Shown here: piece after piece, positions 35,076 through 43,037 of the stretch
Numbering within the stretch: position 1 is the first letter of the stretch
Layout of the letters: the number at the start of each line of letters is the position of its first letter
DNA from: an uncultured Pseudomonadota bacterium
GTDB lineage: Bacteria; Pseudomonadota; Gammaproteobacteria; Steroidobacterales; Steroidobacteraceae
Direction of reading: 5' to 3'
DNA length: 64,000 nt
NCBI GenBank assembly: GCA_903927005.1
Contig: CAIYLH010000059.1
Span: 52,624-116,623 of the forward strand
Notes under the pieces: model-generated
What the model was told of the DNA's origin: nothing
The model's database searches: none
What the model saw: only the letters and a program-made list of their open reading frames with translations
Program-made: the position numbers and the translations under genes

Positions 35076-35861
35076 TTACTTGAACTCTGGTTTGCGCTTG
35101 CCGAGGAAGGCGCTGATCCCTTCCTTGCCATGCGGCGTGCGCGTCGCGTCGCCGATCGAGCGCGATTCCATCTCCATCTGTGTTTCTAAGCTCGAGTCGA
35201 AGCTCGACAGCAGCAGTCTGCGCGCCTGACCAAGCGCCTGCGTGGCACCGGCGGCGAGCGTCGTAGCCAGCTTGTCGGCTTCCGCGGCGAGGTCCGCGTC
35301 ATCAACCGCGCGGGTGATCAGGCCCAGTGTCGCGGCTTCTTCGGCACCCACACGGCGGTTAGTCAGCACGAGTTCCTGGCTGAGGCGCAGTCCGACCAGT
35401 CGGGGCAGCAGCCACGTCGAGCCGCCGTCCGGCGTGAGTCCGATGGCGGTATAGGCCAGCGTCAAGTGCGCCGATTTCGCGGCCAGTACGAGGTCGCCGA
35501 GCACCGCCAGGCTGAATCCGGCGCCGGCGGCCGGTCCGTTCAGTGCGCAGACCAGCGGTTTGCACATCCGTGACAGGCGGGATATAGCCACGTGCAGGTA
35601 GGCGGTGATCTCCTTCACCAGCGCTGCGGCGTTGTCGCCGGCCTTGGCGAATCCGCCCACATCACCCCCCGCGCAGAACAGTCGGCCGTTGCCGGTGAGC
35701 AGCACGCAGCGGATCGACTCGTCCTCGTCACAGGCAATCGCCGCTTCCATCAGAGCTCGCGCCATGGGCACGTCTATCGCATTGCCGACCGTGGGGCGGT
35801 TGAGCGTCAGGACGGCGACGGCGCCGCGACGTTCGAACAGGACAAGGGATTCGTCGCTCAT
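35076..35861 (-). CDS. Enoyl-CoA hydratase/isomerase (PaaG-like crotonase)
   Basis: The 261-residue crotonase starts at 35861, where GGAGG sits 5 bases upstream. The oxyanion segments are LLTGNGRLFCAGGDV and ALNGPAAGAGFSLAV. Both glutamates used by classic hydratases are replaced (GAGFSLAV, then LAYTAIGLTPDGG), while an aspartate is kept in TPDGGSTWLLPRL. That pattern is typical of PaaG-type isomerases. A double-bond isomerase or an unusual hydratase is therefore more likely than a standard beta-oxidation hydratase. It lies directly downstream of the TetR gene at 35944. Confidence 0.88.
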   Translation of the reverse strand: MSDESLVLFERRGAVAVLTLNRPTVGNAIDVPMARALMEAAIACDEDESIRCVLLTGNGRLFCAGGDVGGFAKAGDNAAALVKEITAYLHVAISRLSRMCKPLVCALNGPAAGAGFSLAVLGDLVLAAKSAHLTLAYTAIGLTPDGGSTWLLPRLVGLRLSQELVLTNRRVGAEEAATLGLITRAVDDADLAAEADKLATTLAAGATQALGQARRLLLSSFDSSLETQMEMESRSIGDATRTPHGKEGISAFLGKRKPEFK

Positions 35862-35943
35862 CAAAACCTCCACAGATTCACGTTACGCAACTCGGGCTCG
35901 CGCGGCAACACGCTGCCGCGTCCGGATATTATCTCGCGGACAT

Positions 35944-36516
35944 TCAGGCAACCTGGCTGAGTTTTGCCAGGTTCATCATCGCCGTATGAAACAGTCGGCG
36001 CGCGTGGTTAGGGCCGATCTTCTCGTCGAAGTACGCGACCGTGCGCAGGCCGATGAGCATCGCGTAGGCGAGTTCCGCGGACATTGCGGCGGTGCCTGGA
36101 CCTGAGGGCGACTTCTCGAACAACTGCTGCAGATAGGTTTTGCAGTATTCGTCCAGCGTGGTCTTCTCGCGCCATAGGCGCTTGTCGTGCACAGCAACGC
36201 CGAAGCACTCAAGCATGAAGCCGACCTCGGACTTCTTGACCGCCTTGCCGGCAAAGAACAGGTCTGCGAGCAGGTGGATCTGGCGGTCCGGCGGGGCGGA
36301 GCGAAAGCTGTCGAGGCGCTCGATCAGTCGCTGGCCAACATTGGCGAAGTACTGTGCCAGGATCGCGTCGGTGCCATCAAAGTAGTAAAGGAGGTGGCTC
36401 GGCGACATGCCAGCCGAGCGGGCGACATCCGCCAGCGTGGTCTTCGCATAGCCGCGCTCGATGACGCAGTCGTGCAGGGCCTGCAGAATCTTGCGGCGGC
36501 GGTCTTCGCCGCGCAT
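35944..36516 (-). CDS. TetR-family regulator (paralog of the one at 60461)
   Basis: The 190-residue form starts at ATG 36516; a GTG at 36627 would add 37 residues unlike the family. The HTH has YAKTTLADVARSAGMSPSHLLYYFDG. The ligand domain has VGFMLECFGVAVHDKRLWREK and YCKTYLQQLFE. These segments closely match the TetR at 60461 (MSPSHLLYYF, GFMLECFGVAVHDKELQREK, FCKTYLQELFE), so the two are paralogs. It probably heads a two-gene unit with the crotonase. A conserved box at 36721-36746 lies upstream and is a likely binding site. Confidence 0.88.
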   Translation of the reverse strand: MRGEDRRRKILQALHDCVIERGYAKTTLADVARSAGMSPSHLLYYFDGTDAILAQYFANVGQRLIERLDSFRSAPPDRQIHLLADLFFAGKAVKKSEVGFMLECFGVAVHDKRLWREKTTLDEYCKTYLQQLFEKSPSGPGTAAMSAELAYAMLIGLRTVAYFDEKIGPNHARRLFHTAMMNLAKLSQVA

Positions 36517-36702
36517 CCGTGGCGAGATTGGAGTCGGCGCCGACTCCCGAACTGTTGCTTGTTCATCGTCCAATTGCCACCATCCTGCCCGTATTGCTTC
36601 GGACTCGATGCCCCCGCGCGGCCACACGGTGGGCGACTATGGATTTCGGACCATGAGCCGCGCCGGCGGCGAATCGCCCGCCCAAGCGCCGCTCCGGCTG
36701 CC

Positions 36703-36708
36703 TTGACA
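36703..36708 (+). promoter_or_regulatory. Candidate rightward -35 element before cofC
   Basis: TTGACA, followed 17 bases later by a weak AAACTT -10. The same TTGACA lies at the same distance (12 bases) from the conserved box at 63912, which supports a real promoter. The reverse strand also offers TTGAAT-N17-CACAAT facing the TetR gene. Confidence 0.5.
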
Positions 36709-36720
36709 ACAGTTCCATTG

Positions 36721-36746
36721 TGTGGAAACTTTGAACAACATTCAAG
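36721..36746. promoter_or_regulatory. Candidate TetR operator, copy 1
   Basis: This 26-bp box reads TGTGGAAA-x-TTTGAACAA-xx-TTCAAG, with the inverted core TTGAA-N5-TTCAA. It matches the box at 63912-63937 in 23 of 26 positions. Each box lies near one of two paralogous TetR genes, so binding by this TetR pair is the simplest reading. It overlaps likely promoter elements on both strands. Confidence 0.7.
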
Positions 36747-36890
36747 CTCCGCTTGCCGCTACACGAGCAGCCCGCAAGGCGCTCAGTACCGGGGGGTACC
36801 ATCAGTGATTGGGCCGCGCGCTACCGCCGCCGTTCGATGCTCGGCTGCGCCAGCCGGCAGCGTTTTTGCGTTTTGTCGCAGGCAGCTGCG

Positions 36891-37562
36891 ATGACGGGCG
36901 GATGTTGGGCGCTGGTGCCGGTTAAAACACGCGGCCTTTGCAAGAGCCGGCTGTCGGATCGGCTGGCGGCCGAGGCTCGCCTGTCGCTGGTCCGTTCGAT
37001 GCTGGAGCGCTGCCTCGGGGCGCTGCGTGAATCCAGAACCATCGACCGCATTGCGGTCGTGAGTCCCGAGCGGGACACGATTCCATCGGACATTCTGATG
37101 CTTGCCGATCCCGGCGGCGGCCTCAACGCCGCGCTTGAGGCGGGGCGCCTCGCGCTGCTTGAGCAGGGCGCGCGCGAGCTGTTGGTGCTGCCGGCGGACC
37201 TGCCACTGGTGACCGCTGGCGACATCGATACACTGGTGGATCTAGGCCGGCGTGGCGGCTTCGCCCTCGCAACGGATGCGGCTGGCACGGGTACCAACGC
37301 CCTTTACGTGGCGCCCCCTGCGCCGTTTCGTTTTCAGTTCGGGCCAGGCAGCCGTTTCCTGCACATGCAGGAGGCTGTGCGTCTTGGCCTGGGCGCCGAG
37401 TTGCTGCGGACCGCCGGGCTGGAGCTGGACGTCGATGGTCCCTCCGACCTCGGCGAGCTGATCGCGCGGGACGACGTGCGTTACCGCGCGCTGCCGCTGC
37501 GGACGGCGGAGTTGACCACGGCTGCCGGCGCGCCACCCCTCGGGGGCGCTGCGAGCGGTTGA
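36891..37562 (+). CDS. cofC: 2-phospho-L-lactate guanylyltransferase family (F420 biosynthesis)
   Basis: The 223-residue nucleotidyltransferase has the CofC/FbiD signature ALVPVKTRGLCKSRL at the N-terminus (Lys18-Ser19-Arg20) and the metal-site segment VLPADLPLVTAGDID. The GTP-binding core and the segment GTGTNALYVAPP are also family traits. The ATG at 36891 removes an unrelated Arg-rich extension of 46 residues. The enzyme joins GTP to 2-phospholactate, phosphoenolpyruvate or 3-phosphoglycerate in coenzyme F420 synthesis; which donor is used is not evident. cofD lies 1.5 kb away, facing it, so the cell probably makes F420 or a variant. Confidence 0.88.
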   Translation: MTGGCWALVPVKTRGLCKSRLSDRLAAEARLSLVRSMLERCLGALRESRTIDRIAVVSPERDTIPSDILMLADPGGGLNAALEAGRLALLEQGARELLVLPADLPLVTAGDIDTLVDLGRRGGFALATDAAGTGTNALYVAPPAPFRFQFGPGSRFLHMQEAVRLGLGAELLRTAGLELDVDGPSDLGELIARDDVRYRALPLRTAELTTAAGAPPLGGAASG

Positions 37563-37627
37563 TCCTTCTGTTCACCGTTCGCCATGCGCGAGCGGTGCCT
37601 GTACTGCCACTTGCGTGTCGATTCTCT

Positions 37628-39085
37628 ATGAACACAACACTTGCTGATGTCGGATTGATCGGACTGGCCGTGATGGGCGAAAATCTCGCCCTCAACATGG
37701 AGAGCAAGGGCTTCAGCGTCGCGGTCTACAACCGCACCGCGAGCAAGGTTCGCGAGTTCATGGCCGGCCGCGGCGCTGGCAAACGTTTCATAGCGGCTGA
37801 GAATCTTGCGGCGTTCGCCGCATCGCTGTCGACCCCGCGCAAGATCGTCATGCTGGTCAAGGCGGGCAAGGCCGTTGACGAGTTGATCGACCAGCTCGCG
37901 CCGTATCTGGCGCCGGGGGATATCCTGATTGATGGAGGCAATAGCCTCTATACCGACACGGTGCGCAGGACCAAGTACGTCGAAGGCCTCGGCTTCCTTT
38001 ATGTAGGCTCGGGCGTGTCCGGTGGCGAGGAGGGCGCACTGCTCGGCCCGTCACTGATGCCCGGCGGCAGTCCGGCCGCGTGGCCGCATATAAAGCCGAT
38101 CTTCCAGGCAATCTGTGCGCGCACGCCCGAAGGCGAGGCCTGCTGCGACTGGATGGGCGAGGACGGCGCCGGCCACTTCGTCAAGATGGTGCATAACGGC
38201 ATTGAATACGGTGATATGCAGCTGATCTGCGAGATTTACGACCTGATGAAGCGCGGGCTTGGACTTGGCAACGCGCAGATGCATGCGGTGTTCGGTGACT
38301 GGAACAAGGGCGTGCTCGACAGCTACCTGATCGAGATCACCCGCGACATCCTCGGCTACCGCGATGAAGACGGCACACCGGTGATCGACCTGATCCTGGA
38401 CGCGGCTGGCCAGAAAGGCACTGGCAAGTGGACGGTGGGTGCCGCGCTCGATGACGGCATGCCGCTGACGCTGATTGGCGAAGCGGTTTTCGCGCGCTGC
38501 CTGTCGGCGCTAAAGACCGAGCGGGTGGCGGCTTCGAAAGTGATAAAGCCTGAATTGCCGCCCTTTCAAGGGGACGTCACTGCGTTTGTCGAGGACCTGC
38601 GCCAGGCCCTGTATGCGGCGAAGATCATCAGTTACGCGCAGGGTTACCAGTTGCTGCAAGCGGCGGCTCGCACGCACGGCTGGAACCTGAATTTTGGCGG
38701 CATCGCGTTGACCTGGCGGGGTGGCTGCATCATCCGTTCCGCGTTCCTCAGCGATATCAAGAAGGCGTTCGACCGTGATCCGGCGCTTGGAAACCTGTTG
38801 CTGGACCCCTTCTTCAGCGACATCATCCAGACCCACCAGGCGTCATGGCGGCGCGTCATCGTCGCGGCCGTCACGCTCGGCATTCCGGTGCCGTGCCTGA
38901 GCTCGGCGCTGGCGTACCTGGATGGCTACCGCGCTGATCGGCTGCCGGCGAACTTGCTGCAGGCGCAGCGGGACTACTTCGGTGCGCACAACTATGAGCG
39001 CGTGGATCGTCCGCGCGGCGAGATGTTCCATACCAACTGGACCGGTCGCGGCGGCACCACGACTTCGCAGGCCTACGGCGTCTGA
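37628..39085 (+). CDS. gnd: 6-phosphogluconate dehydrogenase, decarboxylating
   Basis: This is a 485-residue oxidative pentose-phosphate enzyme. It has the Rossmann motif GLAVMG at 12-17 followed by ENLALNMES, then the substrate and catalytic segment GAGHFVKMVHNGIEYGDMQLI, and the late SSALAYLDGYRADRLPANLLQAQRDYFGAH. Length and motifs are those of the NADP-dependent dimeric type. It makes ribulose-5-phosphate, CO2 and NADPH. The ATG at 37628 gives the usual N-terminus; a frame from 37559 overlaps cofC. It lies between cofC and cofD, an unusual setting that invites a link between pentose-phosphate flux and F420 reduction. Confidence 0.96.
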   Translation: MNTTLADVGLIGLAVMGENLALNMESKGFSVAVYNRTASKVREFMAGRGAGKRFIAAENLAAFAASLSTPRKIVMLVKAGKAVDELIDQLAPYLAPGDILIDGGNSLYTDTVRRTKYVEGLGFLYVGSGVSGGEEGALLGPSLMPGGSPAAWPHIKPIFQAICARTPEGEACCDWMGEDGAGHFVKMVHNGIEYGDMQLICEIYDLMKRGLGLGNAQMHAVFGDWNKGVLDSYLIEITRDILGYRDEDGTPVIDLILDAAGQKGTGKWTVGAALDDGMPLTLIGEAVFARCLSALKTERVAASKVIKPELPPFQGDVTAFVEDLRQALYAAKIISYAQGYQLLQAAARTHGWNLNFGGIALTWRGGCIIRSAFLSDIKKAFDRDPALGNLLLDPFFSDIIQTHQASWRRVIVAAVTLGIPVPCLSSALAYLDGYRADRLPANLLQAQRDYFGAHNYERVDRPRGEMFHTNWTGRGGTTTSQAYGV

Positions 39086-39104
39086 CGACGCCAGAGCGGA
39101 CGGA

Positions 39105-40040
39105 TCAGCGGCCGAGTTCGCGCGCGCGCGCGAGCACGAACTCGGCAAGTCGAACGCGGTCGTCGAGCGTCCTCATCAGGGTCTGCGTCGCGAACGCAGG
39201 GATGGGCAGATGCGCAGCGTGCTGCGCATCGATTGTGTCTATTACCAGGGCGTCTATGAGCCCGGCGTAATGGGCCGCGATCGCGGTCGCCGAGGACGCA
39301 ACGCCCAGCTCTGCCATGATCTTCGCGGTCGGGCCCTTGACGGCGGTGTTGCCGATTAACGGACTCACCGCGATCAGCGGCACCCGGCGTTTCTCCAGCG
39401 CCGCGCGTAGGTCAGGAACCGCCAGCAGTGGATCGATGCTCAGATAGGGGTTGGATGGGCAGAGCACGATAGCCTCGAGCTCGGGCGCATCGAGCGCCGC
39501 CAGCACTTCGGCGGTCGTGTGTGCGGTTGCGGCGCCTTCGAAGCGAATCGCGCGAACGCGCGGTTCGCAGCGGCGACGCACGAAGTATTCCTGAAACGCG
39601 AGTTCCCCATCGTCGGTCTCGACCCGCGTTGCGACGGTGCAATCTGTCATTGGCAGAATGCGTGCGCGGATCCCGAATTGGCGACGGACGTCGTCGATGA
39701 CCTCCGTCAGACGAATACCGCTGCGTAATCGGTGGGTTCGTAGCACGTGCAGTGCCGTGTCTGCGTCGCCGAGCTTGAACCACATGGGCTCGCCCAGCGA
39801 TTCGAGTGTGCCCATCAGGTCCCAGCTTTCATCGCGCCGGCCCCAGCCCTGCTCGCGGTGCTCACGATCACCGAGGGTGTATAGCGCGGTATCCAGGTCA
39901 GGACAGATCCGCAGATGCAGCAAATCGAAGTCGTCGCCGGTGTTGACCACGACTTGCAACGCGTCCGCCGGCAGGGCCCGGTACAGTCCGAGCGAGAGCT
40001 TGGCGCCGCCGACGCCGCCAGAAAGCGCTACTACAGTCAT
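39105..40040 (-). CDS. cofD: 2-phospho-L-lactate transferase (F420 biosynthesis)
   Basis: The 311-residue protein is a canonical CofD/FbiA. It starts MTVVALSGGVGGAKLSLGL and has VVVNTGDDFDLLHLRICPDLDT. Later come WFKLGDADTALHVLRT, LPMTDCTVAT, CPSNPYLSIDPLL and SPLIGNTAVKGPTAKIM. It transfers the phospholactyl or similar group from the CofC product to the deazaflavin Fo, giving F420-0. The ATG at 40040 fits the family length of about 310. It converges on gnd with 19 bases between the stops. The Fo synthase and the glutamyl ligase (CofE/FbiB) are not in this window. Confidence 0.95.
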   Translation of the reverse strand: MTVVALSGGVGGAKLSLGLYRALPADALQVVVNTGDDFDLLHLRICPDLDTALYTLGDREHREQGWGRRDESWDLMGTLESLGEPMWFKLGDADTALHVLRTHRLRSGIRLTEVIDDVRRQFGIRARILPMTDCTVATRVETDDGELAFQEYFVRRRCEPRVRAIRFEGAATAHTTAEVLAALDAPELEAIVLCPSNPYLSIDPLLAVPDLRAALEKRRVPLIAVSPLIGNTAVKGPTAKIMAELGVASSATAIAAHYAGLIDALVIDTIDAQHAAHLPIPAFATQTLMRTLDDRVRLAEFVLARARELGR

Positions 40041-40421
40041 TGAAAGTCGGCTCTCCGGGGGTTCTAGGCGGCGCGCCCAAGGGTCGGACGCCATGCGGGG
40101 TGCAGGAGTGTCCGACGGATGGCGCTGCCGTTCAAGCCGGCGCGGCGCGTGTTGGCCCGAGTGTGGCCAACAACGCTGCGGCAGCTGCCGGGGCCGCCGC
40201 GATCAGCTCGCGAAACCCCGAATAAAATCAGTCATGTCGGTTTCTTTTGGCGAGGTGCAAACGTATACTAAACCCTCGCAATCTTGCCGCCGATCGTTAG
40301 TCCGGGACTTTTCCCCTGCTGGCTGGAATCCAAAAAGGCGAGTGCGTTCTGTTAGTTAAGAATTCGCGTCTGCTACGCCTGCGACCTTCGCGCCGGCGGC
40401 TGACGCTTGGGGGAGCGGGTA
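40041..40421. other. Intergenic region between cofD and the MaoC-like gene
   Basis: These 381 bases contain an inverted repeat at 40150-40172 (TGTTGGCC, then GGCCAACA) and a more A/T-rich stretch at about 40220-40275 that could hold promoters for the cluster at 40422. I see no convincing gene; short frames here lack similarity. Confidence 0.5.
40150..40172. promoter_or_regulatory. Inverted repeat, possible operator
   Basis: TGTTGGCC and GGCCAACA form perfect 8-bp arms with a 7-base spacer (CGAGTGT), about 110 bases upstream of the cofD start. A protein-binding site is possible; a hairpin in a leader is the alternative. Confidence 0.35.
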
Positions 40422-40874
40422 ATGACGTTGCTGGGAGCGGAGCTGCTCGCGCTGATCGGGACCTCTGCTGCGCCCCAGACACAGCTCGTCACTCGTCGAG
40501 ACATCCGTAAATATTCGATCGCGACGGGTCAGCGGCAGCAACGCTATCTAGATGGCGACGAAGCGCCGCCGATGTTCCATGTGGCGCTGTTCTGGCCGGT
40601 GCTGCCGTTGTCGGAGCTCGCGGCCAACGGCGTGGCGATCGATCCGCTGTTTCCGGACGTGCCCGGCAAACGGCCCATGGCCGGCGGGCTGAAGATCGAT
40701 TTCCGCCTGCCGCTGCGGCCTGGTGACGAACTCACGGCAACCCGGACGTTAACTAACATCTACGAGAAGCAGGGCTCCAGCGGCTCGCTGGTGTTCGTCG
40801 AGGTCACGATGCGGGTGCACAACCCACAGGGCGAGCTCGTGCTGACCGAAAAGACCACGCGGATCATGAAATGA
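40422..40874 (+). CDS. MaoC/FAS1-like dehydratase subunit (N-terminal type)
   Basis: The 150-residue hot-dog fold protein belongs to the FAS1-like dehydratase N-terminal group, with VTRRDIRKYSIATG near the start, then MFHVALFWPVLPL and PMAGGLKIDFRLPLRPGDELTATRTLTNIYEK. It lacks the catalytic Asp-His pair of active hydratases, as is usual for the inactive half of such pairs. GGGAG precedes the ATG. It overlaps the next gene by 4 bases, strongly suggesting a heteromeric hydratase. Such pairs act on bulky enoyl-CoAs, for example in steroid side-chain breakdown. Confidence 0.85.
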   Translation: MTLLGAELLALIGTSAAPQTQLVTRRDIRKYSIATGQRQQRYLDGDEAPPMFHVALFWPVLPLSELAANGVAIDPLFPDVPGKRPMAGGLKIDFRLPLRPGDELTATRTLTNIYEKQGSSGSLVFVEVTMRVHNPQGELVLTEKTTRIMK

Positions 40875-41296
40875 CGGCTGTACCCGATTTGAGTTGCCTC
40901 GAGCCCGGGCAGGAACTGCCCGTGCGGGAGTTCAAGGCCGAAACGGTGCAGCTGTTTCTCTACAACGCTGCGTTGTGGAACGCGGACCGGATCCATTTCG
41001 ACGAGCCTTATACGACGCGCACCGAGACCTATCCGGCGCTGGTGATGGCAGGTCCTTTGCTTGGCGACTGGTTGGCGCAGGCGGCGAACGACTGGGTCGG
41101 CGCTGCGGGTCGGCTCTGTTCGTTCGAGTATTCAAATCGCCGTGCTTGCTACGTGGGCGACACGCTTCGTTCCGTCGGCAAGGTGCGCTCCGTCGACGCC
41201 GCCACTGGCGAGGTCGTATTGGAGCTGGCGATCCTCAATCAAAAGGACGAGGTGACCACGCCTGGCACCGCTGTCGTACGGATAGGGAGCGTCTGA
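40871..41296 (+). CDS. MaoC-like hydratase subunit (catalytic type)
   Basis: The 141-residue hot-dog protein carries the active-site pattern YNAALWNADRIHFDEPY with the expected histidine, then PALVMAGPLLGDWLAQ. It resembles the C-terminal half of two-domain MaoC hydratases. Its ATG overlaps the stop of the preceding subunit (ATGA), so translation is coupled and the two probably form one hydratase. The pair would hydrate an alpha,beta-unsaturated acyl-CoA to the 3-hydroxy compound, which the thiolase-fold enzyme downstream could then cleave. Confidence 0.86.
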   Translation: MTAVPDLSCLEPGQELPVREFKAETVQLFLYNAALWNADRIHFDEPYTTRTETYPALVMAGPLLGDWLAQAANDWVGAAGRLCSFEYSNRRACYVGDTLRSVGKVRSVDAATGEVVLELAILNQKDEVTTPGTAVVRIGSV

Positions 41297-41300
41297 GCCC

Positions 41301-42476
41301 ATGAGTCGTTCATTGCGCGGTCGTACCGCGATCGTCGGCGCCGCCGACACCGAAGTCGGTGTCATCAAGCACATGGGCGCGACCCAGTTGTGCATCGAGG
41401 CGATCCTGAGGGCGCTTGCCGATGCGGGTATAGGCAAGGACGAGGTCGATGGCCTTGTGACCTGCAATTCGATGGCAGAGCCGTACATGTACCACGCGGA
41501 AACCATCGCGGAGTACCTGCAGATCTTCCCTAGCTACTGCGTCAGCGTAGGTGCTGGCGGCGGCACTACGTTCACCGCGCTGCACCAGGCGGCGTCCGCG
41601 ATCGAGAGCGGGCTGTGTCATACGGTCGTGATCGCGATGGCCGATAGCCTGCGCTCCGGCATGACGCGCGAGAAGGCGTTGGCGATGCAGTCGTCGACCG
41701 GCCACCCGCAGTTCGAGCGCCCGTACGGTCCGCCGGTCCCCGCCTATTACGCGTTGATCGCCCAGGCGCACATGCACCAATACGGCACGACCTCTGAGCA
41801 CCTCGCCGCGGTTGCCGTGAGTACGCGTCAGCACGCGATGAGAAACCCGGCCGCGCAGATGCGCACGCCGATCACTGTCGAGGATGTGCTCGCCAGCAGG
41901 CTGATCGCGGATCCCCTGCACCTGCTCGACTGTTCGCTCGTTTCCGACGGCGGCGCCGCAATTGTGCTGACCTCGCGTGAGCGGGCGCGCGATTTCAAGC
42001 AGCGTCCCGTCTACCTGCTAGGGGTCGGCGAAGGCCATGGCCACGAGCACATCAGCGCGGCCCGCAGTCTTACCACCTCGGCCGCGGTCGACGCCGGTCG
42101 CCGCGCCTATGCGATGGCGGGTGTAGGCCCCAAGGACATTGATTTTGCCCAGCTGTACGACTGCTTCACGCCCGTCGTGCTGATCGAGCTTGAGGACCTG
42201 GGCTTTTGTGCCAAGGGCGAGGCCGGGCCGTTCGTGGCCGCGGGCCATACAGCGCCCGGCGGTTCGCTGCCGATCAACACCCATGGCGGTCTGTTGTCGC
42301 ATACCCATCCCGGCAACCCGGGTTCGATGTTCGCGCTGACGGAGACGGTCATGCAGTTGCGCGGTCAGGCCGGTGAGCGGCAGGTTGCCAAGGCGGATCT
42401 TGCGCTCGTGCATGCGCAGGGCGGGATCATGTCCAGTCATTGCACGATCGTCCTGGGCGGGGAGGACGCGGCATGA
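41301..42476 (+). CDS. Thiolase-fold lipid-transfer protein, probable retro-aldolase (Ltp2-like)
   Basis: The 391-residue protein has the thiolase fold of the SCP2-thiolase/Ltp group: LRGRTAIVGAADTEVG, VDGLVTCNS, and DFAQLYDCFTPVVLIELEDLGFC. Where true thiolases carry the nucleophilic Cys (CxTG-like), this one reads VGAGGGTTFTALHQA, with no cysteine. The second active-site region is GGLLSHTHPGNPG. These traits match Ltp2-type aldolases, which cleave a C-C bond of a 3-hydroxyacyl-CoA with a DUF35 partner. The next gene, overlapping by 4 bases, is a DUF35 protein, supporting that reading. Confidence 0.87.
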   Translation: MSRSLRGRTAIVGAADTEVGVIKHMGATQLCIEAILRALADAGIGKDEVDGLVTCNSMAEPYMYHAETIAEYLQIFPSYCVSVGAGGGTTFTALHQAASAIESGLCHTVVIAMADSLRSGMTREKALAMQSSTGHPQFERPYGPPVPAYYALIAQAHMHQYGTTSEHLAAVAVSTRQHAMRNPAAQMRTPITVEDVLASRLIADPLHLLDCSLVSDGGAAIVLTSRERARDFKQRPVYLLGVGEGHGHEHISAARSLTTSAAVDAGRRAYAMAGVGPKDIDFAQLYDCFTPVVLIELEDLGFCAKGEAGPFVAAGHTAPGGSLPINTHGGLLSHTHPGNPGSMFALTETVMQLRGQAGERQVAKADLALVHAQGGIMSSHCTIVLGGEDAA

Positions 42477-42886
42477 GTGAGCTTCCCATGAAGATGATGC
42501 CGGCCGTTTCGCCGGAGACGGCTGAGTACTGGGCGGCCTGTAAACGACGGGAACTCGTCGTGCAGCGCTGCAGCAGCTGCGGCGTGCACCAGTTCTACCC
42601 ACGGGTGCTTTGCACGGGCTGTTCGGCACGGACCCTGGAGTGGGTGAGGGCGAGCGGCCGCGGCGCCGTAAAGAGCTATACGGTCGTCAGGCGGGCTGTT
42701 TCGGAGGCTTACGCCGCTGAGGTACCCTACGTCGTGGCGCTGATTGCGCTCGAAGAGGGCCCGACGATGATGAGCAACGTGGTTGGCTGCGATCCGGAAT
42801 CTGTCCGAATCGGCATGCCGGTACAGGTTGTGTTCGAGGACTGGTCGGAGACCGTCACGGTCCCGAAGTTCGCTCCGGCCGCCTAG
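42473..42886 (+). CDS. DUF35 OB-fold zinc-ribbon protein
   Basis: The 137-residue protein starts with a helix, then a zinc ribbon with four cysteines (CSSCGVHQFYPRVLCTGC), then an OB-fold (GRGAVKSYTVVRRAV, PYVVALIALEEGP). This is the DUF35 arrangement. Its ATG overlaps the thiolase-fold stop. DUF35 proteins act as partners of thiolase-superfamily enzymes; in steroid degradation the DUF35 part of ChsH2 is needed for Ltp2 aldolase activity. Here the DUF35 domain is a free-standing polypeptide rather than fused to a MaoC domain. Confidence 0.92.
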   Translation: MSELPMKMMPAVSPETAEYWAACKRRELVVQRCSSCGVHQFYPRVLCTGCSARTLEWVRASGRGAVKSYTVVRRAVSEAYAAEVPYVVALIALEEGPTMMSNVVGCDPESVRIGMPVQVVFEDWSETVTVPKFAPAA

Positions 42887-42953
42887 GCGGTCTTCAGCGC
42901 GGGCGCGGCATTCGCCGTCGGCCCTTTTCTCACAGATCTCTTCAGAACGAGAA

Positions 42954-42975
42954 AGGGCGGCCCCGTGGCCGCCCT
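42954..42975. terminator. Stem-loop after DUF35 gene
   Basis: Perfect 9-bp arms AGGGCGGCC and GGCCGCCCT with a CCGT loop, 67 bases after the DUF35 stop. It is the first of two hairpins between converging genes. Confidence 0.7.
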
Positions 42976-42999
42976 GATCCAACTCCTAAGCTCGACTAG

Positions 43000-43029
43000 G
43001 GGTGTCCGGCGGCAAGCCGCCGGACACCC
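43000..43029. terminator. Strong palindromic stem-loop before TonB gene stop
   Basis: Perfect 14-bp arms, GGGTGTCCGGCGGC and GCCGCCGGACACCC, with only AA between them, 8 bases beyond the TonB stop on the minus strand. This is probably the terminator of the leftward TonB gene. Confidence 0.75.
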
Positions 43030-43037
43030 TCGAGGGC

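Larger units (their letters stand above)
36517..36890. other. Intergenic region between TetR gene and cofC
   Basis: These 374 bases hold the conserved box and promoter elements described separately. Upstream extensions of both flanking genes are open here, but they lack family similarity. I see no further gene. Confidence 0.5.

Noticed and set aside
40263..40268. GTATAC in the cofD upstream region, resembling the GntR operator core
   Set aside because: Flanks (AAAC/TAAA) do not continue the TTGTATACAA symmetry; a 6-bp match is expected by chance.
41301..42476. Calling this gene an ordinary acetyl-CoA acetyltransferase
   Set aside because: The nucleophilic Cys position reads Ala/Gly and a DUF35 partner follows, so thiolase activity is not supported.
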